Part shown: in pieces, positions 51,829 to 60,655 of the stretch
How positions within the stretch are numbered: the first letter of the stretch is position 1
Layout: every line of letters starts with the position of its first letter
Assembly: GCF_014207355.1 (NCBI RefSeq)
Contig: NZ_JACHEF010000006.1
Location: 1 to 64,000, forward strand
DNA: 64,000 bases
Reading direction: 5' to 3'
Source: Mesorhizobium sangaii
GTDB lineage: Bacteria; Pseudomonadota; Alphaproteobacteria; Rhizobiales; Rhizobiaceae
Translations under genes and position numbers: made by a program
The notes under the pieces: model-generated
Databases searched by the model: none
What the model saw: only the letters and a program-made list of their open reading frames with translations
Told to the model about the DNA's origin: nothing

Positions 51829-52905
51829 TCAGGCGCGAAGGCTGACCCGCGTGAAATGGCCCATCTTGCGGCCGGGCCGGGCCTCGGCCTTGCCATAGAG
51901 ATGCAGCATCAGGTCGGGCTCGCCGAGCAAGTCGGCGACGCGCAGCACATCGTCACCGATCAGGTTTTCCATCACGCAGTCAAAATGGCGTTTCGGGTCT
52001 CCGAGCGGCAGGCCGGCGACGGCGCGGATGTGCTGCTCGAACTGCGAGACGATGCAGGCCGCTTCCGTCCAATGGCCGGAATTGTGCACGCGCGGCGCGA
52101 TCTCGTTGGCCAGCAGCGAACCGTCGGCCAGCTCAAAGAACTCGACGCCGATGACGCCGACATAGTCGAGCGCCGACAATATCTTCGAAGCTGCAGCCTG
52201 TGCCGCGGCGGCCGTCTCGGGCTTGATGGCGGCCGGCAAGGTCGATGTGTGGAGAATGCCGTTGCGGTGGACATTTTCGGCCGGATCATAGGCGGCGACG
52301 GCGCCGTCCAGCCCACGCGCCGCGATCACCGAAATCTCGCGCTCGAACGGCACGAAGCTCTCCAGGATCAGTGGTACATTGCCCATCGCCTCACAGGTGC
52401 CGGCGAAACCGCCGGCTTCCATATTGCGGAAGACGCGCTGGCCCTTGCCGTCATAGCCCATGCGCCGCGTCTTCAGGATGCCGCTGCCGCCGAACCCTTT
52501 CAGCGCCGCCGTCAGTTCGCTGTCATTGTCGACCGGGCGGAAATCCGCAGTGGCAATGCCAATGCGATTGAGGAATGTCTTCTCGCTCACCCGGTCCTGC
52601 GCCACTTCAAGGGCGCGCGCCGGCGGATAGACCGGAACCTTGGCGGCCAGTGCGCTGGCGGCCGCGACCGGCACGTTCTCGAACTCGTAGGTGATGACAG
52701 AGCTTGCCGCAGCCAGTTCGGCAAGAGCGGCCGGGTCGTCATAGGCCGCCGTTATCTGCCGGTTGGCAAGTTGGGCTGCCGGGCAATCCGCTTGCGGCTC
52801 CAGGACAACCGTGCGGTAGCCAAGGCGAGCGGCGGCCATTGCCAGCATGCGGCCGAGCTGGCCGCCGCCAATGATGCCGATGGTCGATCCGGTGGGCAGG
52901 CTCAC
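51829..52905 (-). CDS. purK: N5-carboxyaminoimidazole ribonucleotide synthase
   Basis: ATP-grasp enzyme of 358 residues that carboxylates AIR with bicarbonate, feeding PurE. It begins with the nucleotide-fold text GIIGGGQLGRMLAMAAARLG and contains the ATP-grasp segment GYDGKGQRVF and the metal-site text NEIAPRVHNSGHWT. The start overlaps the purE stop by four bases, giving the usual purEK pair. It is part of IMP synthesis, complementing purA elsewhere in the window. Confidence 0.95.
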   Translation of the reverse strand: MSLPTGSTIGIIGGGQLGRMLAMAAARLGYRTVVLEPQADCPAAQLANRQITAAYDDPAALAELAAASSVITYEFENVPVAAASALAAKVPVYPPARALEVAQDRVSEKTFLNRIGIATADFRPVDNDSELTAALKGFGGSGILKTRRMGYDGKGQRVFRNMEAGGFAGTCEAMGNVPLILESFVPFEREISVIAARGLDGAVAAYDPAENVHRNGILHTSTLPAAIKPETAAAAQAAASKILSALDYVGVIGVEFFELADGSLLANEIAPRVHNSGHWTEAACIVSQFEQHIRAVAGLPLGDPKRHFDCVMENLIGDDVLRVADLLGEPDLMLHLYGKAEARPGRKMGHFTRVSLRA

Positions 52906-53420
52906 GGCGCATCCGTCGGTTCGGCCGCGACCTTGGCGGTCTGCGCGGCGCGCCAGGCATCCAGCCGCGTGGCAAGCGAGTCGTCGTAGAGCGCTAGCAC
53001 GGCGGCCGCCAGAAGTGCCGCGTTAGCCGCGCCGGCCTTGCCGATGGCCAGCGTTCCGACGGGAATGCCGGCCGGCATCTGGACGATGGAGAGCAGCGAA
53101 TCCTGCCCCGAGAGGGCTTTCGATTCCACCGGCACGCCGAACACCGGCAGCGGTGTCATCGCAGCGGTCATGCCGGGCAGGTGCGCCGCGCCGCCGGCAC
53201 CGGCAATGATCACCTTGTAACCGGCAGCCTTGGCGCCCTTGGCGAATTCATAGAGACGGTCGGGTGTGCGATGGGCGGAGACGATCAGCCGCTTGTGCGG
53301 GATGCCGAGCGCCTCCAGCGTTTCAGCCGCATGGCGCATGGTCGTCCAGTCGGACTGGCTGCCCATGATGATGGCGACATCGGCACGTTGATCGTCCAAG
53401 TCCTTGCTCCCCGGCGACAA
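52902..53420 (-). CDS. purE: N5-carboxyaminoimidazole ribonucleotide mutase
   Basis: Small enzyme of 172 residues that moves the carboxyl group from N5 to C4 of the imidazole. The signature MGSQSDWTTM is near the N-terminus and SAHRTPDRLYEFA and GAGGAAHLPGM follow, with HRTP forming the substrate pocket. The start may be a few codons inside the frame (before DVAIIMGSQ), as the first 12 residues are not conserved. The end overlaps purK, so translation is coupled. Confidence 0.94.
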   Translation of the reverse strand: MSPGSKDLDDQRADVAIIMGSQSDWTTMRHAAETLEALGIPHKRLIVSAHRTPDRLYEFAKGAKAAGYKVIIAGAGGAAHLPGMTAAMTPLPVFGVPVESKALSGQDSLLSIVQMPAGIPVGTLAIGKAGAANAALLAAAVLALYDDSLATRLDAWRAAQTAKVAAEPTDAP

Positions 53421-53516
53421 AGGCGCGCCTTAGCGGAATTCGGGCGGTGCCGCAAGGATACGTGGCGGGCGCTGTTGTTCGGCAAGACGAAAAAGTGCTT
53501 CTCTGGAGCCGAGATA

Positions 53517-54413
53517 TCAGATGCCGCGGTCGGCCTCCGGTGTCGAGACCAGCAGGGCCGAAGCGGCGTTGGCCGCGGTGACGGCGGCCCGCATCGCCTC
53601 GCCACGGGCAAGTGCCGCGGCCAGCGCACCAACGAACTCATCGCCCGCGCCATGCGTGCTGACGACCTTGACCGGGATGGCCGGCAACGAGAAGGTCGCA
53701 CCGCTCCGGTCGCAACTAGCGACGCCTTCGCCGCCCGCCGTGACGATTGCGGTTGGGCAGAGATCGACCAGAAGTCGCGCGGCTTGCGCGGCCCCTTCCA
53801 GTGTTTCGACCGCCGCCAGGCCGGTCAGGAATTCCGCCTCGATGGCGTTGACCACCAGGACGTCGACGAGGGCGCTCAGTTCGCTGGAGAGTTCGCGCGC
53901 GGGGGCGGCATTGAGCAGGACGCGGCCGCCATGTCTCTTCACCGCGCGTGCGGTGGCAATGTTGGCGGCTTCCGGCACCTCGTTCTGCAAAAGCAGCACG
54001 GACGTTTGTGCCACCACCTCGGAGGCGGCCGCGATGTCCCTGTCGCCGACCGTGAGATTGCTGCCCGAAACGATCACCGCGCCGTAGTCGCCGCTTTCGT
54101 CGAAGATGGCCACGCTCATGCCGGAGCCGGCGCCCGGCGCCACCCGAACGAAGCGACGGTCGACGCAGGCACGATCGAGATTGGCCAGTAGCGCGGTGCC
54201 GAAATCATCATCGCCGACGGCGCCGATCATCGCCGCGCGCATACCGGCCCTTGCCACCGAGACCGCCTGGTTGCCGCCCTTGCCGCCGCATTTCGGGTGC
54301 CAGGCATGGCCGGTCACCGTCTCGCCCTTGCGCGGGCGGTCGGGGGCATCGACCATGATGTCATAGTGCAGGCTGCCGAACACGGTGACCAGCGGCGTTG
54401 TCGGCAGAGTCAT
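53517..54413 (-). CDS. PfkB family sugar kinase
   Basis: Ribokinase-like protein of 298 residues. The first PfkB signature is GGKGGNQAVSVARAG and the catalytic region is STHGAGDEFVGALAAAL, where the aspartate acts as base; HGAGDEF replaces the usual TGAGDAF. It phosphorylates a sugar or nucleoside; ribose is likely but not certain. The ATG overlaps the stop of the RpiR gene, so the regulator and the kinase are coupled. It is the last gene of the TIM-barrel/RpiR/PfkB operon. Confidence 0.9.
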   Translation of the reverse strand: MTLPTTPLVTVFGSLHYDIMVDAPDRPRKGETVTGHAWHPKCGGKGGNQAVSVARAGMRAAMIGAVGDDDFGTALLANLDRACVDRRFVRVAPGAGSGMSVAIFDESGDYGAVIVSGSNLTVGDRDIAAASEVVAQTSVLLLQNEVPEAANIATARAVKRHGGRVLLNAAPARELSSELSALVDVLVVNAIEAEFLTGLAAVETLEGAAQAARLLVDLCPTAIVTAGGEGVASCDRSGATFSLPAIPVKVVSTHGAGDEFVGALAAALARGEAMRAAVTAANAASALLVSTPEADRGI

Positions 54414-55285
54414 GAGCCGCGGTCTTTTCGCTTCGATGCCACCGCCGACATGGTGCGGCCGAGATTGTGTTCCGCCGCCTGGTAGTCGCGCTGCGCCACC
54501 GCCACGAACAACGCGTCGAGGATATTGAGCTGAGCGATGCGCGCCGCCGCGTTCTCCCCCATAAGCGGCGAGCCCTGCGCGGTGGAGCACAGCACAACGT
54601 CGGCGACCTGGGCCAAAGGCGAATTGTTGTAGTTGGTGATGGCAAGCGTGCGTGCACCGCTCTTGCGGGCAAGCTGGATGGCGTCGATGACAGCCGAAGT
54701 ATTGCCGGAGTGCGAGAAGCCGACGGCGATGTCGTCTGGGCCGAGCAGCGAGGCGGACATCAGCATCATGTGCGAATCGTCAAAGACATTCGTGCGGATG
54801 CCGATGCGCAGGAATTTGTGCGAGACGTCGCGCGCGATCTGCGCCGAACCGCCGACGCCGTAGAAGTCACGAGTCCCGGCGCGGTACAGTAGGTCGGCGG
54901 CGCGGTCGAAATCCTCGATATCGAGGATGGCCAGCGTCTCCTCCAGCGCCTGGATGGAGGTGCGGAACACCTTCTGCACGATCTCGGCCGAACTGTCGTC
55001 CGACGACAGTTCCTGGTGCATCTCGGCGGTAGGCAGCCGGCTGTATTCATAGACGGCGGTACGGAAGTCGCGATAGCCGGAGAAGCCGAGCTTCTTGGCG
55101 ATCTTGACGACCATCGCTTCCGACACGCCGGATTCTTCGGCGATCTGCTTCAGCGGAATGCTCTCGTCGAAGCCGCGCCGGCCAAAGACCGTTTCCACCA
55201 CCTTCGCCTCCAGCGGTGTGAGATGCGGCATCATCATGCGGATGCGCGGTCCCACCGCCTTCAGGTCCAGCCCGCTCAAGGTCAT
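54410..55285 (-). CDS. RpiR/MurR family regulator
   Basis: Transcription factor of 291 residues. The N-terminal RpiR helix-turn-helix includes LKQIAEESGVSEAMVVKIAK, and the C-terminal SIS domain (GVGGSAQIARDVSHKFLRIG) binds a phosphosugar. It lies between the TIM-barrel isomerase gene and the kinase gene, so the ligand is probably a phosphorylated form of their substrate. A symmetric AT-rich site upstream of the first gene (56308-56343) is a candidate operator. Confidence 0.92.
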   Translation of the reverse strand: MTLSGLDLKAVGPRIRMMMPHLTPLEAKVVETVFGRRGFDESIPLKQIAEESGVSEAMVVKIAKKLGFSGYRDFRTAVYEYSRLPTAEMHQELSSDDSSAEIVQKVFRTSIQALEETLAILDIEDFDRAADLLYRAGTRDFYGVGGSAQIARDVSHKFLRIGIRTNVFDDSHMMLMSASLLGPDDIAVGFSHSGNTSAVIDAIQLARKSGARTLAITNYNNSPLAQVADVVLCSTAQGSPLMGENAAARIAQLNILDALFVAVAQRDYQAAEHNLGRTMSAVASKRKDRGS

Positions 55286-55298
55286 CCAAGCCCCCTCG

Positions 55299-56288
55299 TC
55301 ATAAGTCAGGCCCGAGCATGATTTCCTGGATGATGGCCTGCGACGTCACGGCGTCCTGGCGCCCGATGGCGGCCGACAGCCGGTTATCCTGGTCGATCCG
55401 GTCGACGACCCGCAGCATGCGCTTGACGGTGGCAATATTGACCTCGCACTCATGCACCGGATCGAGACCTGTCATGTCGGGGAAGGTATCGAAATAGATG
55501 GCGCCGGCGTAGCCGTCCCTGCGGATCTGCTGGAGCAGTTCGATGGTCTGCAGCGTATGCACGGCGCCGACCATCAGGCCGTCGTCGCGTTTTGCGTAGC
55601 CGTCATTGAGATGTACGCCGAGCAGCTTGCTGTGGCGTGCCACCAGGGCGGCGGCGAAGGCCGGCTGCTCGTCTGCATAGAGCACATGGGCGAAATCGAG
55701 CGTGACGCCGAGATTGGGCAGGCCGACATCGCGGATCGCCAACAAGGTTGTCGCAGCGTCCGGCATAAGGCTGTATGAGCGCGGCTCGTTGGGCTTGTAC
55801 TCGAGGCTGATCTGGCAGCCGGGGTCATGCGCCGTAACTTCACGAATACCGTCGATTTCGTGCTGCCAGAGCGTCGCATAGTCGGCCTGGAAGGCGTAAT
55901 CGAATCCGTCCTGTCCGAGCCACAGCGTCATTAGATTGGCGCCGGCCTCGCGCGCGGCGTCGATGCCGACCTTGGTCAGGTCGATGGCTTCACGGCGTAC
56001 CGCCGGATCCGGATTGGTGAACGCGCCGAGCTTGAAGGCCGGGTTGGAGTAATAGCGCATGGCGAAGCCATTGATGGAAAGGCCAAGGTTGCCAAGGTTC
56101 CGCGCGATTCCAGCCGGCCTCTCGCTGACATGGTCGGGGAAATTCAAATCGAGGTCGGTCAACCCGGCAACCTTGGCGGCACGCGCGGCCATCTGCATGA
56201 GCGACGGTTTGCCGGTGAGGTGAGGCCATTCGGCCTGTGGCCGCGAGGCAAAGGAATTCAGGCGCGTGGCGAAACGATTGGCTGTCAT
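55299..56288 (-). CDS. Sugar phosphate isomerase/epimerase-like TIM barrel protein
   Basis: Protein of 329 residues of the xylose isomerase-like barrel family. Metal-binding residues are visible as the glutamate in QISLEYKPNEP, the aspartate and histidine in LGVTLDFAHVLYADE, and the histidine in LGVHLNDGYAKRDD. It probably interconverts a keto and aldo sugar or inositol derivative. The start at 56288 (MTANRFATRL) was chosen over an ATG at 56327 that lies inside the palindromic upstream site. It is first of the operon. Confidence 0.86.
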   Translation of the reverse strand: MTANRFATRLNSFASRPQAEWPHLTGKPSLMQMAARAAKVAGLTDLDLNFPDHVSERPAGIARNLGNLGLSINGFAMRYYSNPAFKLGAFTNPDPAVRREAIDLTKVGIDAAREAGANLMTLWLGQDGFDYAFQADYATLWQHEIDGIREVTAHDPGCQISLEYKPNEPRSYSLMPDAATTLLAIRDVGLPNLGVTLDFAHVLYADEQPAFAAALVARHSKLLGVHLNDGYAKRDDGLMVGAVHTLQTIELLQQIRRDGYAGAIYFDTFPDMTGLDPVHECEVNIATVKRMLRVVDRIDQDNRLSAAIGRQDAVTSQAIIQEIMLGPDL

Positions 56289-56307
56289 GATCGACCCTTC
56301 AACGTTC

Positions 56308-56343
56308 ATAACTTCACATAGACACAAATATTTGTAAAGTTAT
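56308..56343. promoter_or_regulatory. Candidate operator of the sugar operon
   Basis: ATAACTT (56308-56314) and AAGTTAT (56337-56343) flank ACAAATATTTGT (56324-56335), a perfect 12-base palindrome. The site lies 20-55 bases upstream of the TIM-barrel gene start, where an RpiR repressor would act. Confidence 0.6.
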
Positions 56344-56460
56344 TGTTTTTTTGAGGGCCTGCGAGAATTGGCCGAGCAGCAATCTAGTCCGCCGCGCAAT
56401 GCGCTGGCACCATAGGGCGGAGAGCGTGTCAGGCGTGGTTTCAGTGGACAGGGGCTGTCC

Positions 56461-57372
56461 TCACACCGCCGCCTTGCGGAAGTGGGCGACGAAGTCGTCG
56501 AGTTCGGGCCGCTCCATGTCGGAGATCGCCCAATAGGAGAAGGCGCCGTCGCTCCAGTGCACCAGCGAGAAGCCGCCTGACGAGAGATCGTCAGGTGCTG
56601 TGGTTCCGCCGCCCTGCTGCGGTTCGGCGACCAATGTGATCAGATGCTCTCGGTGGCGGTAGACCAGCGCCGGCACCGGCCGGTCGGCGATCACCTCGAC
56701 CCGGCCACCGATCAGTGCATAGCCATCCTGTGCGAGGTCCGGCGCCGGCGGCGATACGCCGATCCGAGCATCTAGCCACGGCTTCACCGTGTGGCGGTCG
56801 GACGAGACGATGTCGATGGGGCTCGCCGCAAGCAGGCTGCGCCGATGGCCGCTGGCGACCGCCGCGGCAAAGCTGTCGGACGCGCTGTTGACCATCACCC
56901 ATTGCGTCACCCCGCTGGCCAGCACCGCGCTGACCACGATCGACGCGGCAAGAGCGCGCCAGTCGAACGAGCCGAAGCGGCGCGTTCTTGGCAGGACCCG
57001 CGCCTGCGACGGACGTGTTTCGGCGTTTCGCCTCGCGCTTCCCCCGATTGGGGCAATCAACCCCGGTTGCGCCGGCGGCGTGCCCTGCCGCGGCTCCGCC
57101 GGCTTGTCTTGTGCCTGTTGTGCCGTGGCCGCCATGCCGATTGCCGCGATGCGGGCCTGAAAGGCATCGCTGACATCGGGGCGCGGCAAGCGGTTAACTG
57201 CCGCCTGCAAGGCGACGATGCGGGCGTGTTCGGCGGCAAGCTGCGGGTCGGCGGCGATGCGCCGCTCGACCGCCAGTGCCGCGGCCGCGTCGAGCTCGCC
57301 ATCAACGAGAGCATGGATCATCAGCCTGATACCTTCGGGATCGTTGGGCAGTCCGTCGTCATGGTTGGTCAT
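56461..57372 (-). CDS. Anti-sigma factor, single-pass membrane protein
   Basis: Protein of 303 residues. The N-terminal 70 residues (MIHALVDGELDAAAALAVER) form the sigma-binding anti-sigma domain. One membrane helix lies near residues 140-160 (ALAASIVVSAVLASGVTQWV), and the periplasmic part (about 165-303) probably senses a signal. No zinc-binding HxxxCxxC is seen. The start overlaps the ECF sigma stop, so the pair is translationally coupled, fitting membrane sequestration of that sigma factor. Confidence 0.9.
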   Translation of the reverse strand: MTNHDDGLPNDPEGIRLMIHALVDGELDAAAALAVERRIAADPQLAAEHARIVALQAAVNRLPRPDVSDAFQARIAAIGMAATAQQAQDKPAEPRQGTPPAQPGLIAPIGGSARRNAETRPSQARVLPRTRRFGSFDWRALAASIVVSAVLASGVTQWVMVNSASDSFAAAVASGHRRSLLAASPIDIVSSDRHTVKPWLDARIGVSPPAPDLAQDGYALIGGRVEVIADRPVPALVYRHREHLITLVAEPQQGGGTTAPDDLSSGGFSLVHWSDGAFSYWAISDMERPELDDFVAHFRKAAV

Positions 57373-57929
57373 GGCGCTCTCCCCAGTTCAGACACAAGCA
57401 GGCCGCGGGCACGGGCCAGCCGCGACATCACGGTGCCCATTGGGACGCTGAGCATCGCCGCTATCTCGCGATAGCTGAGGCCGTTGATGTCGCGCAGCAC
57501 CAGCGTCTCGCGAAACGGCTGCGGCAGCGCCACGATCGCCGCCTCCAGTGCCGCCGTATCGGCCCTTGCGATCAGGCTCGCTTCCGGACCGTCTTCGTCC
57601 GGCTGGCTGGTGCCATGCGCCGCTGCCATCTCGTCGAGATCGCCGAGGTCACCGACGGCCAGCATGCCGCGCGGCCGGTTGCGCGACATCCAGGTGTAGG
57701 CGGTGTTGCGCACGATGGTGAGCAGCCAGGCGCGGGCGTTGCCACCGGCATAGCCGGCGATGCCGGCATGCGCTTTCACGCAGGCCTCTTGCACCACGTC
57801 CTCGGCATCGGCGGCATTGCCGGTCAGCCAGCGGGCGAGCGCAAGCGCATCGCCGAGATGGGGCAGCACCACCTCACCGAAGCGCTCGGCCAGGGCCTTC
57901 TCGCTTAACACCGCAGCATGATCCGGCAC
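57369..57929 (-). CDS. ECF sigma factor
   Basis: Sigma-70 factor of about 186 residues with regions 2 (ADAEDVVQEACVKAHAGIAG, ARAWLLTIVRNTAYTW) and 4 (LPQPFRETLVLRDINGLSYR, MLSVPMGTVMSRLARARG). I took the GTG at 57929 as start: the upstream frame overlaps the cupredoxin gene end and gives an atypically long N-terminus; an ATG at 58088 is unlikely. It overlaps its anti-sigma gene by four bases. It probably drives its own operon from a site near 59316-59344. Confidence 0.88.
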   Translation of the reverse strand: MPDHAAVLSEKALAERFGEVVLPHLGDALALARWLTGNAADAEDVVQEACVKAHAGIAGYAGGNARAWLLTIVRNTAYTWMSRNRPRGMLAVGDLGDLDEMAAAHGTSQPDEDGPEASLIARADTAALEAAIVALPQPFRETLVLRDINGLSYREIAAMLSVPMGTVMSRLARARGLLVSELGRAP

Positions 57930-57954
57930 TCCGGGCAGGTTCTGCCATGCGCCC

Positions 57955-58299
57955 TCAGGGCGCGACGGTGATCTTGCCCTGCATATGCGGGTGGAGCCCG
58001 CAGAAATAGGCAAAGTCGCCTGCTTTGGTGAAGGTGAATTCATATGTGTCACCGGTGTCAAGCGCCTTGGAGCGGAAGGAGGAATCATTGGCGACGACCA
58101 GATGCGGGATGTCGTCGTCGTTTCTGAAGGTCACGGTGGTGCCGGGCTTGACGGTCAGCACAGGTGGGGTGAAGGCGAAATTCTCGATTTTGACCATCGG
58201 CGCATCGGCCGCGCGCAGCGGCTGACAGGTCGCCGTCGTCAAGCTGAAGGCCGCGAGGATCGCGGCCATGTGCCGGGCCGGAAGGCGTATGCAGATCAT
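57955..58299 (-). CDS. Cupredoxin, type 1 copper protein
   Basis: Periplasmic blue-copper protein of 114 residues. The signal peptide ends QPLRAADA. The copper ligands are the histidine in DIPHLVV and the cysteine, histidine and methionine of FCGLHPHMQG, the full set. It resembles amicyanin or pseudoazurin and should carry single electrons. It sits between the phosphoesterase and ECF sigma genes in one operon, which hints that copper or envelope redox state is sensed or repaired by this system; that is inference. Confidence 0.92.
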   Translation of the reverse strand: MICIRLPARHMAAILAAFSLTTATCQPLRAADAPMVKIENFAFTPPVLTVKPGTTVTFRNDDDIPHLVVANDSSFRSKALDTGDTYEFTFTKAGDFAYFCGLHPHMQGKITVAP

Positions 58300-58324
58300 G
58301 GTGATTTCCTTTCGCGGCTCAGGC

Positions 58325-59278
58325 TCAAGCCAGCGTCGAGTCGATGATGGCGAGGTCCTGTCCGCCTTGCTTCACGGTGACACTGCTGGTGCCGAGCAGG
58401 CCGCGCAGCTGGCCGGCCGGCACGGTCATCGGTCCGGGCGAGGCGGCGGTGCCCGGCGCCGGCTGAGGGAAGGCGGTCGAGCGCGCGGTGTGGAAGGTGA
58501 CGTTGCCTTCCACCTTCTGCATGATCTGGTGGATGTGGCCGTTGAGCACGGTGACCGAGCCGAAGCGCTTGAGCAGACCGAGCGCCTGTGCCGCGTCGTC
58601 GGTGCCCCAGCCCCATTCGGGATAGACGGCCCACAACGGGATATGGGCGAAGACGACGATCGGCGTCGAGGCGCTGACCGCCTTCAGATCGTCGGCCAGC
58701 CATGCCAGCTGCTCGGCGCCGAGATTGCCGAGCCCGCCGGCCTTGAGGTTGACGACATTGACCAGCGCCACGAAATGCACGCCGTTCTGGTCGAAAGAGT
58801 ACCAGCCGGCCCCCTTGGTGCCCTTGCCGTAACGGTCGAGATAGGCCTTGCCGTTGCCGTCATCGATCAGATCGTGTTCGCCCGGCACGTAATGCACGTC
58901 GAAGCCGGCACCGCCGATGATCTCAGCCGCATTGTCAAACTGTGCCGGCTTGGAAAGATGGGTGATGTCGCCGGTGTGGATCATGAAGGCGGGCTTTTGC
59001 GGCAGCGCCTGGATCTTGCCCATCGCCTCCTTCAGCGTGTCGATGGCATGCGGATTGGCGGCCTTGTCGAAGCCGATATGGCTGTCGGATATCTGCAGGA
59101 AGGTGAAGCCGGTGGCCATGGCTTCGGCGGCCTGCGCGGCGCCAAGCAGATTGAGCGACACCGGCACGCCGCCTGAAATTGTCCACAGCACGCCGGTGCC
59201 GGCCCAAATCATGCATTCCAGTGCATGGCGGCGGCTGATGCCGTCGCGTCCGCTTTCGTCATTGTGGTGATGGGTCAT
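58325..59278 (-). CDS. Tat-exported metallophosphoesterase
   Basis: Calcineurin-like phosphoesterase of 317 residues. The N-terminus has a twin-arginine signal (ISRRHALECMIWAGTGVLW). Metal-site motifs are QISDSHIG, HTGDITH, PGEHDLI (GEHD in place of GNHD) and NGHIHQI. It is exported folded and could hydrolyse phosphodiesters in the periplasm. It is first of the operon with the cupredoxin, ECF sigma and anti-sigma genes, 25 bases upstream of the cupredoxin gene. The leader has an inverted repeat that covers the ribosome binding site. Confidence 0.9.
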   Translation of the reverse strand: MTHHHNDESGRDGISRRHALECMIWAGTGVLWTISGGVPVSLNLLGAAQAAEAMATGFTFLQISDSHIGFDKAANPHAIDTLKEAMGKIQALPQKPAFMIHTGDITHLSKPAQFDNAAEIIGGAGFDVHYVPGEHDLIDDGNGKAYLDRYGKGTKGAGWYSFDQNGVHFVALVNVVNLKAGGLGNLGAEQLAWLADDLKAVSASTPIVVFAHIPLWAVYPEWGWGTDDAAQALGLLKRFGSVTVLNGHIHQIMQKVEGNVTFHTARSTAFPQPAPGTAASPGPMTVPAGQLRGLLGTSSVTVKQGGQDLAIIDSTLA

Positions 59279-59281
59279 GTC

Positions 59282-59344
59282 GGTCTCCTCAACGCCAGGA
59301 GTGGCGTATGCTGAGGAGACCCGGGATGGCGGCGGTTTATTCCC
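59282..59344 (-). promoter_or_regulatory. Candidate ECF promoter and inverted repeat
   Basis: On the minus strand GGGAATAAA (59344-59336) is followed after 15 bases by GTCTCC (59320-59315), resembling ECF promoter pairs. GGTCTCCTCA (59282-59291) and TGAGGAGACC (59312-59321) are perfect inverted repeats, with GCCA-GGAG-TGGC nested inside. One arm holds the GAGGAG ribosome site and the other the -10. Confidence 0.45.
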
Positions 59345-59426
59345 GGCTGCTGCGGGTTCAGCCGTTCACGGCTTCGTGATGGCGCGTTCTGATGACACCA
59401 GCCTGCGAGAGACGCCCGCTCTCAAT

Positions 59427-60632
59427 CTAGTCCGGCCAGCGCAATGAGCCCGACGAATCCTTACGGGCTGGCTTCATGGCGTCGACGGGCCGGTCGCCCG
59501 CGGTCAATACGGCTCGCAGCCGTTCGGCGACGATCTCCGCTTCGCCGGGATGCAGATTGCACGGGTCCAGGAAGAAATGCCCGCGCTCCACCTCGTGGTT
59601 GCGCACGATGATTGGCGGCGAGCCCGCGGCCAGGGCCGAGGCGAGGCCGGCGGCAGTGAACCGGCTCTCGGCCGAAACGAAGATCTGCAGCCGGTCGAGC
59701 GGATTGGCGGTCGGATCGGGGATAATCTGCGCGACGATGCCAGGCAGTCCCTGCAACGTGTCTTTCCATAGGTTGAGGGCTGCCTCTTCGCGCCGACGGA
59801 TGCCGGCATGGTCACGCTTTTCCCAGGCTTCCAGTGCCGCCATGGTGCCGGCGATGCTCTCCTTGCCGACCTTCATGGCGCGTGCGACGCCGCGGTTCTG
59901 CAGATAGGCGGCGCGCACCAGGTCCTTGCGCCCGGTGACGATGCCGCTGGTCGGTCCGCTGAGGAATTTGTGTCCGCTGTAGATGACGATATCGGCGCCG
60001 CGCTCCAGGAAGCCGCGCAGGTCATATTCGGAAGCGGCGTCGACAATCACCGGGACGCCCTTGGCGTGGCAGATTTCGCAGAATTCCTCCAGCGACAGCA
60101 TGCCGTACTGCACGGTGTGGTGCGCGACAACATAGAGACCCGCCGCCGTGCGGTCGCGGATCGCATCTCGCACATGATAGTCCTGGGTCACGGAGACCGT
60201 ACCGGCGGGAATGGTCCTCGCTCCAGCCAGCCGGATCGACTGGTCGATCGGCGCGCCGTAGTTGACGATGTGACCGAGCTGGACGATGACTTCAGACTTG
60301 AGACCCTCGGTGTCGTCCGGCAGGCGCTCGATGGCGAGCAGGTTGGTTCCAGTCATCGCGCCGGCGATCGCCATGGTGATGCCGCTGGCGCAGCAAGCGG
60401 TGATGAAACCGGCCTCGCCGCCGGTGAGGCGGGCAACGACCGTGCTTGCGGCGCGCTGCAGATCGTCCATCTCCACCCATTGCGAAGCCATTTCAGCCAT
60501 GGCGCTGATCGCTTCCGGGACGATGATTGATGCGCCGAGCGCGGTCATCGTGCCTGAGACATTGATGATCGGGCGAAGGCCGAGCCGTTCGCGGATGGTG
60601 GTGTTGGAGCCGTCGGCGGAATAGGTGTTCAT
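59427..60632 (-). CDS. SelA-like PLP enzyme (D-glucosaminate-6-phosphate ammonia-lyase type)
   Basis: Pyridoxal-phosphate protein of 401 residues in the SelA/DgaE group. The N-terminus RLGLRPIINVSGTMTALGAS is typical; the PLP-binding aspartate is in VIVDAASEYDLR and the Schiff-base lysine in YSGHKFLSGPTSG. Relatives split ammonia from amino sugar acids or act on amino acids. The gene lies beside RidA and an ABC importer, so it probably deaminates the imported compound. The start at 60632 (MNTYSADGSN) was chosen; the frame stays open upstream through the RidA gene. Confidence 0.87.
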   Translation of the reverse strand: MNTYSADGSNTTIRERLGLRPIINVSGTMTALGASIIVPEAISAMAEMASQWVEMDDLQRAASTVVARLTGGEAGFITACCASGITMAIAGAMTGTNLLAIERLPDDTEGLKSEVIVQLGHIVNYGAPIDQSIRLAGARTIPAGTVSVTQDYHVRDAIRDRTAAGLYVVAHHTVQYGMLSLEEFCEICHAKGVPVIVDAASEYDLRGFLERGADIVIYSGHKFLSGPTSGIVTGRKDLVRAAYLQNRGVARAMKVGKESIAGTMAALEAWEKRDHAGIRRREEAALNLWKDTLQGLPGIVAQIIPDPTANPLDRLQIFVSAESRFTAAGLASALAAGSPPIIVRNHEVERGHFFLDPCNLHPGEAEIVAERLRAVLTAGDRPVDAMKPARKDSSGSLRWPD

Positions 60633-60655
60633 CTCTCGGATTCCATTTCTAAAAG

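Noticed and set aside
57930..58088. Longer N-terminus for the ECF sigma factor
   Set aside because: It would overlap the cupredoxin gene by 134 bases and adds residues atypical of ECF factors.
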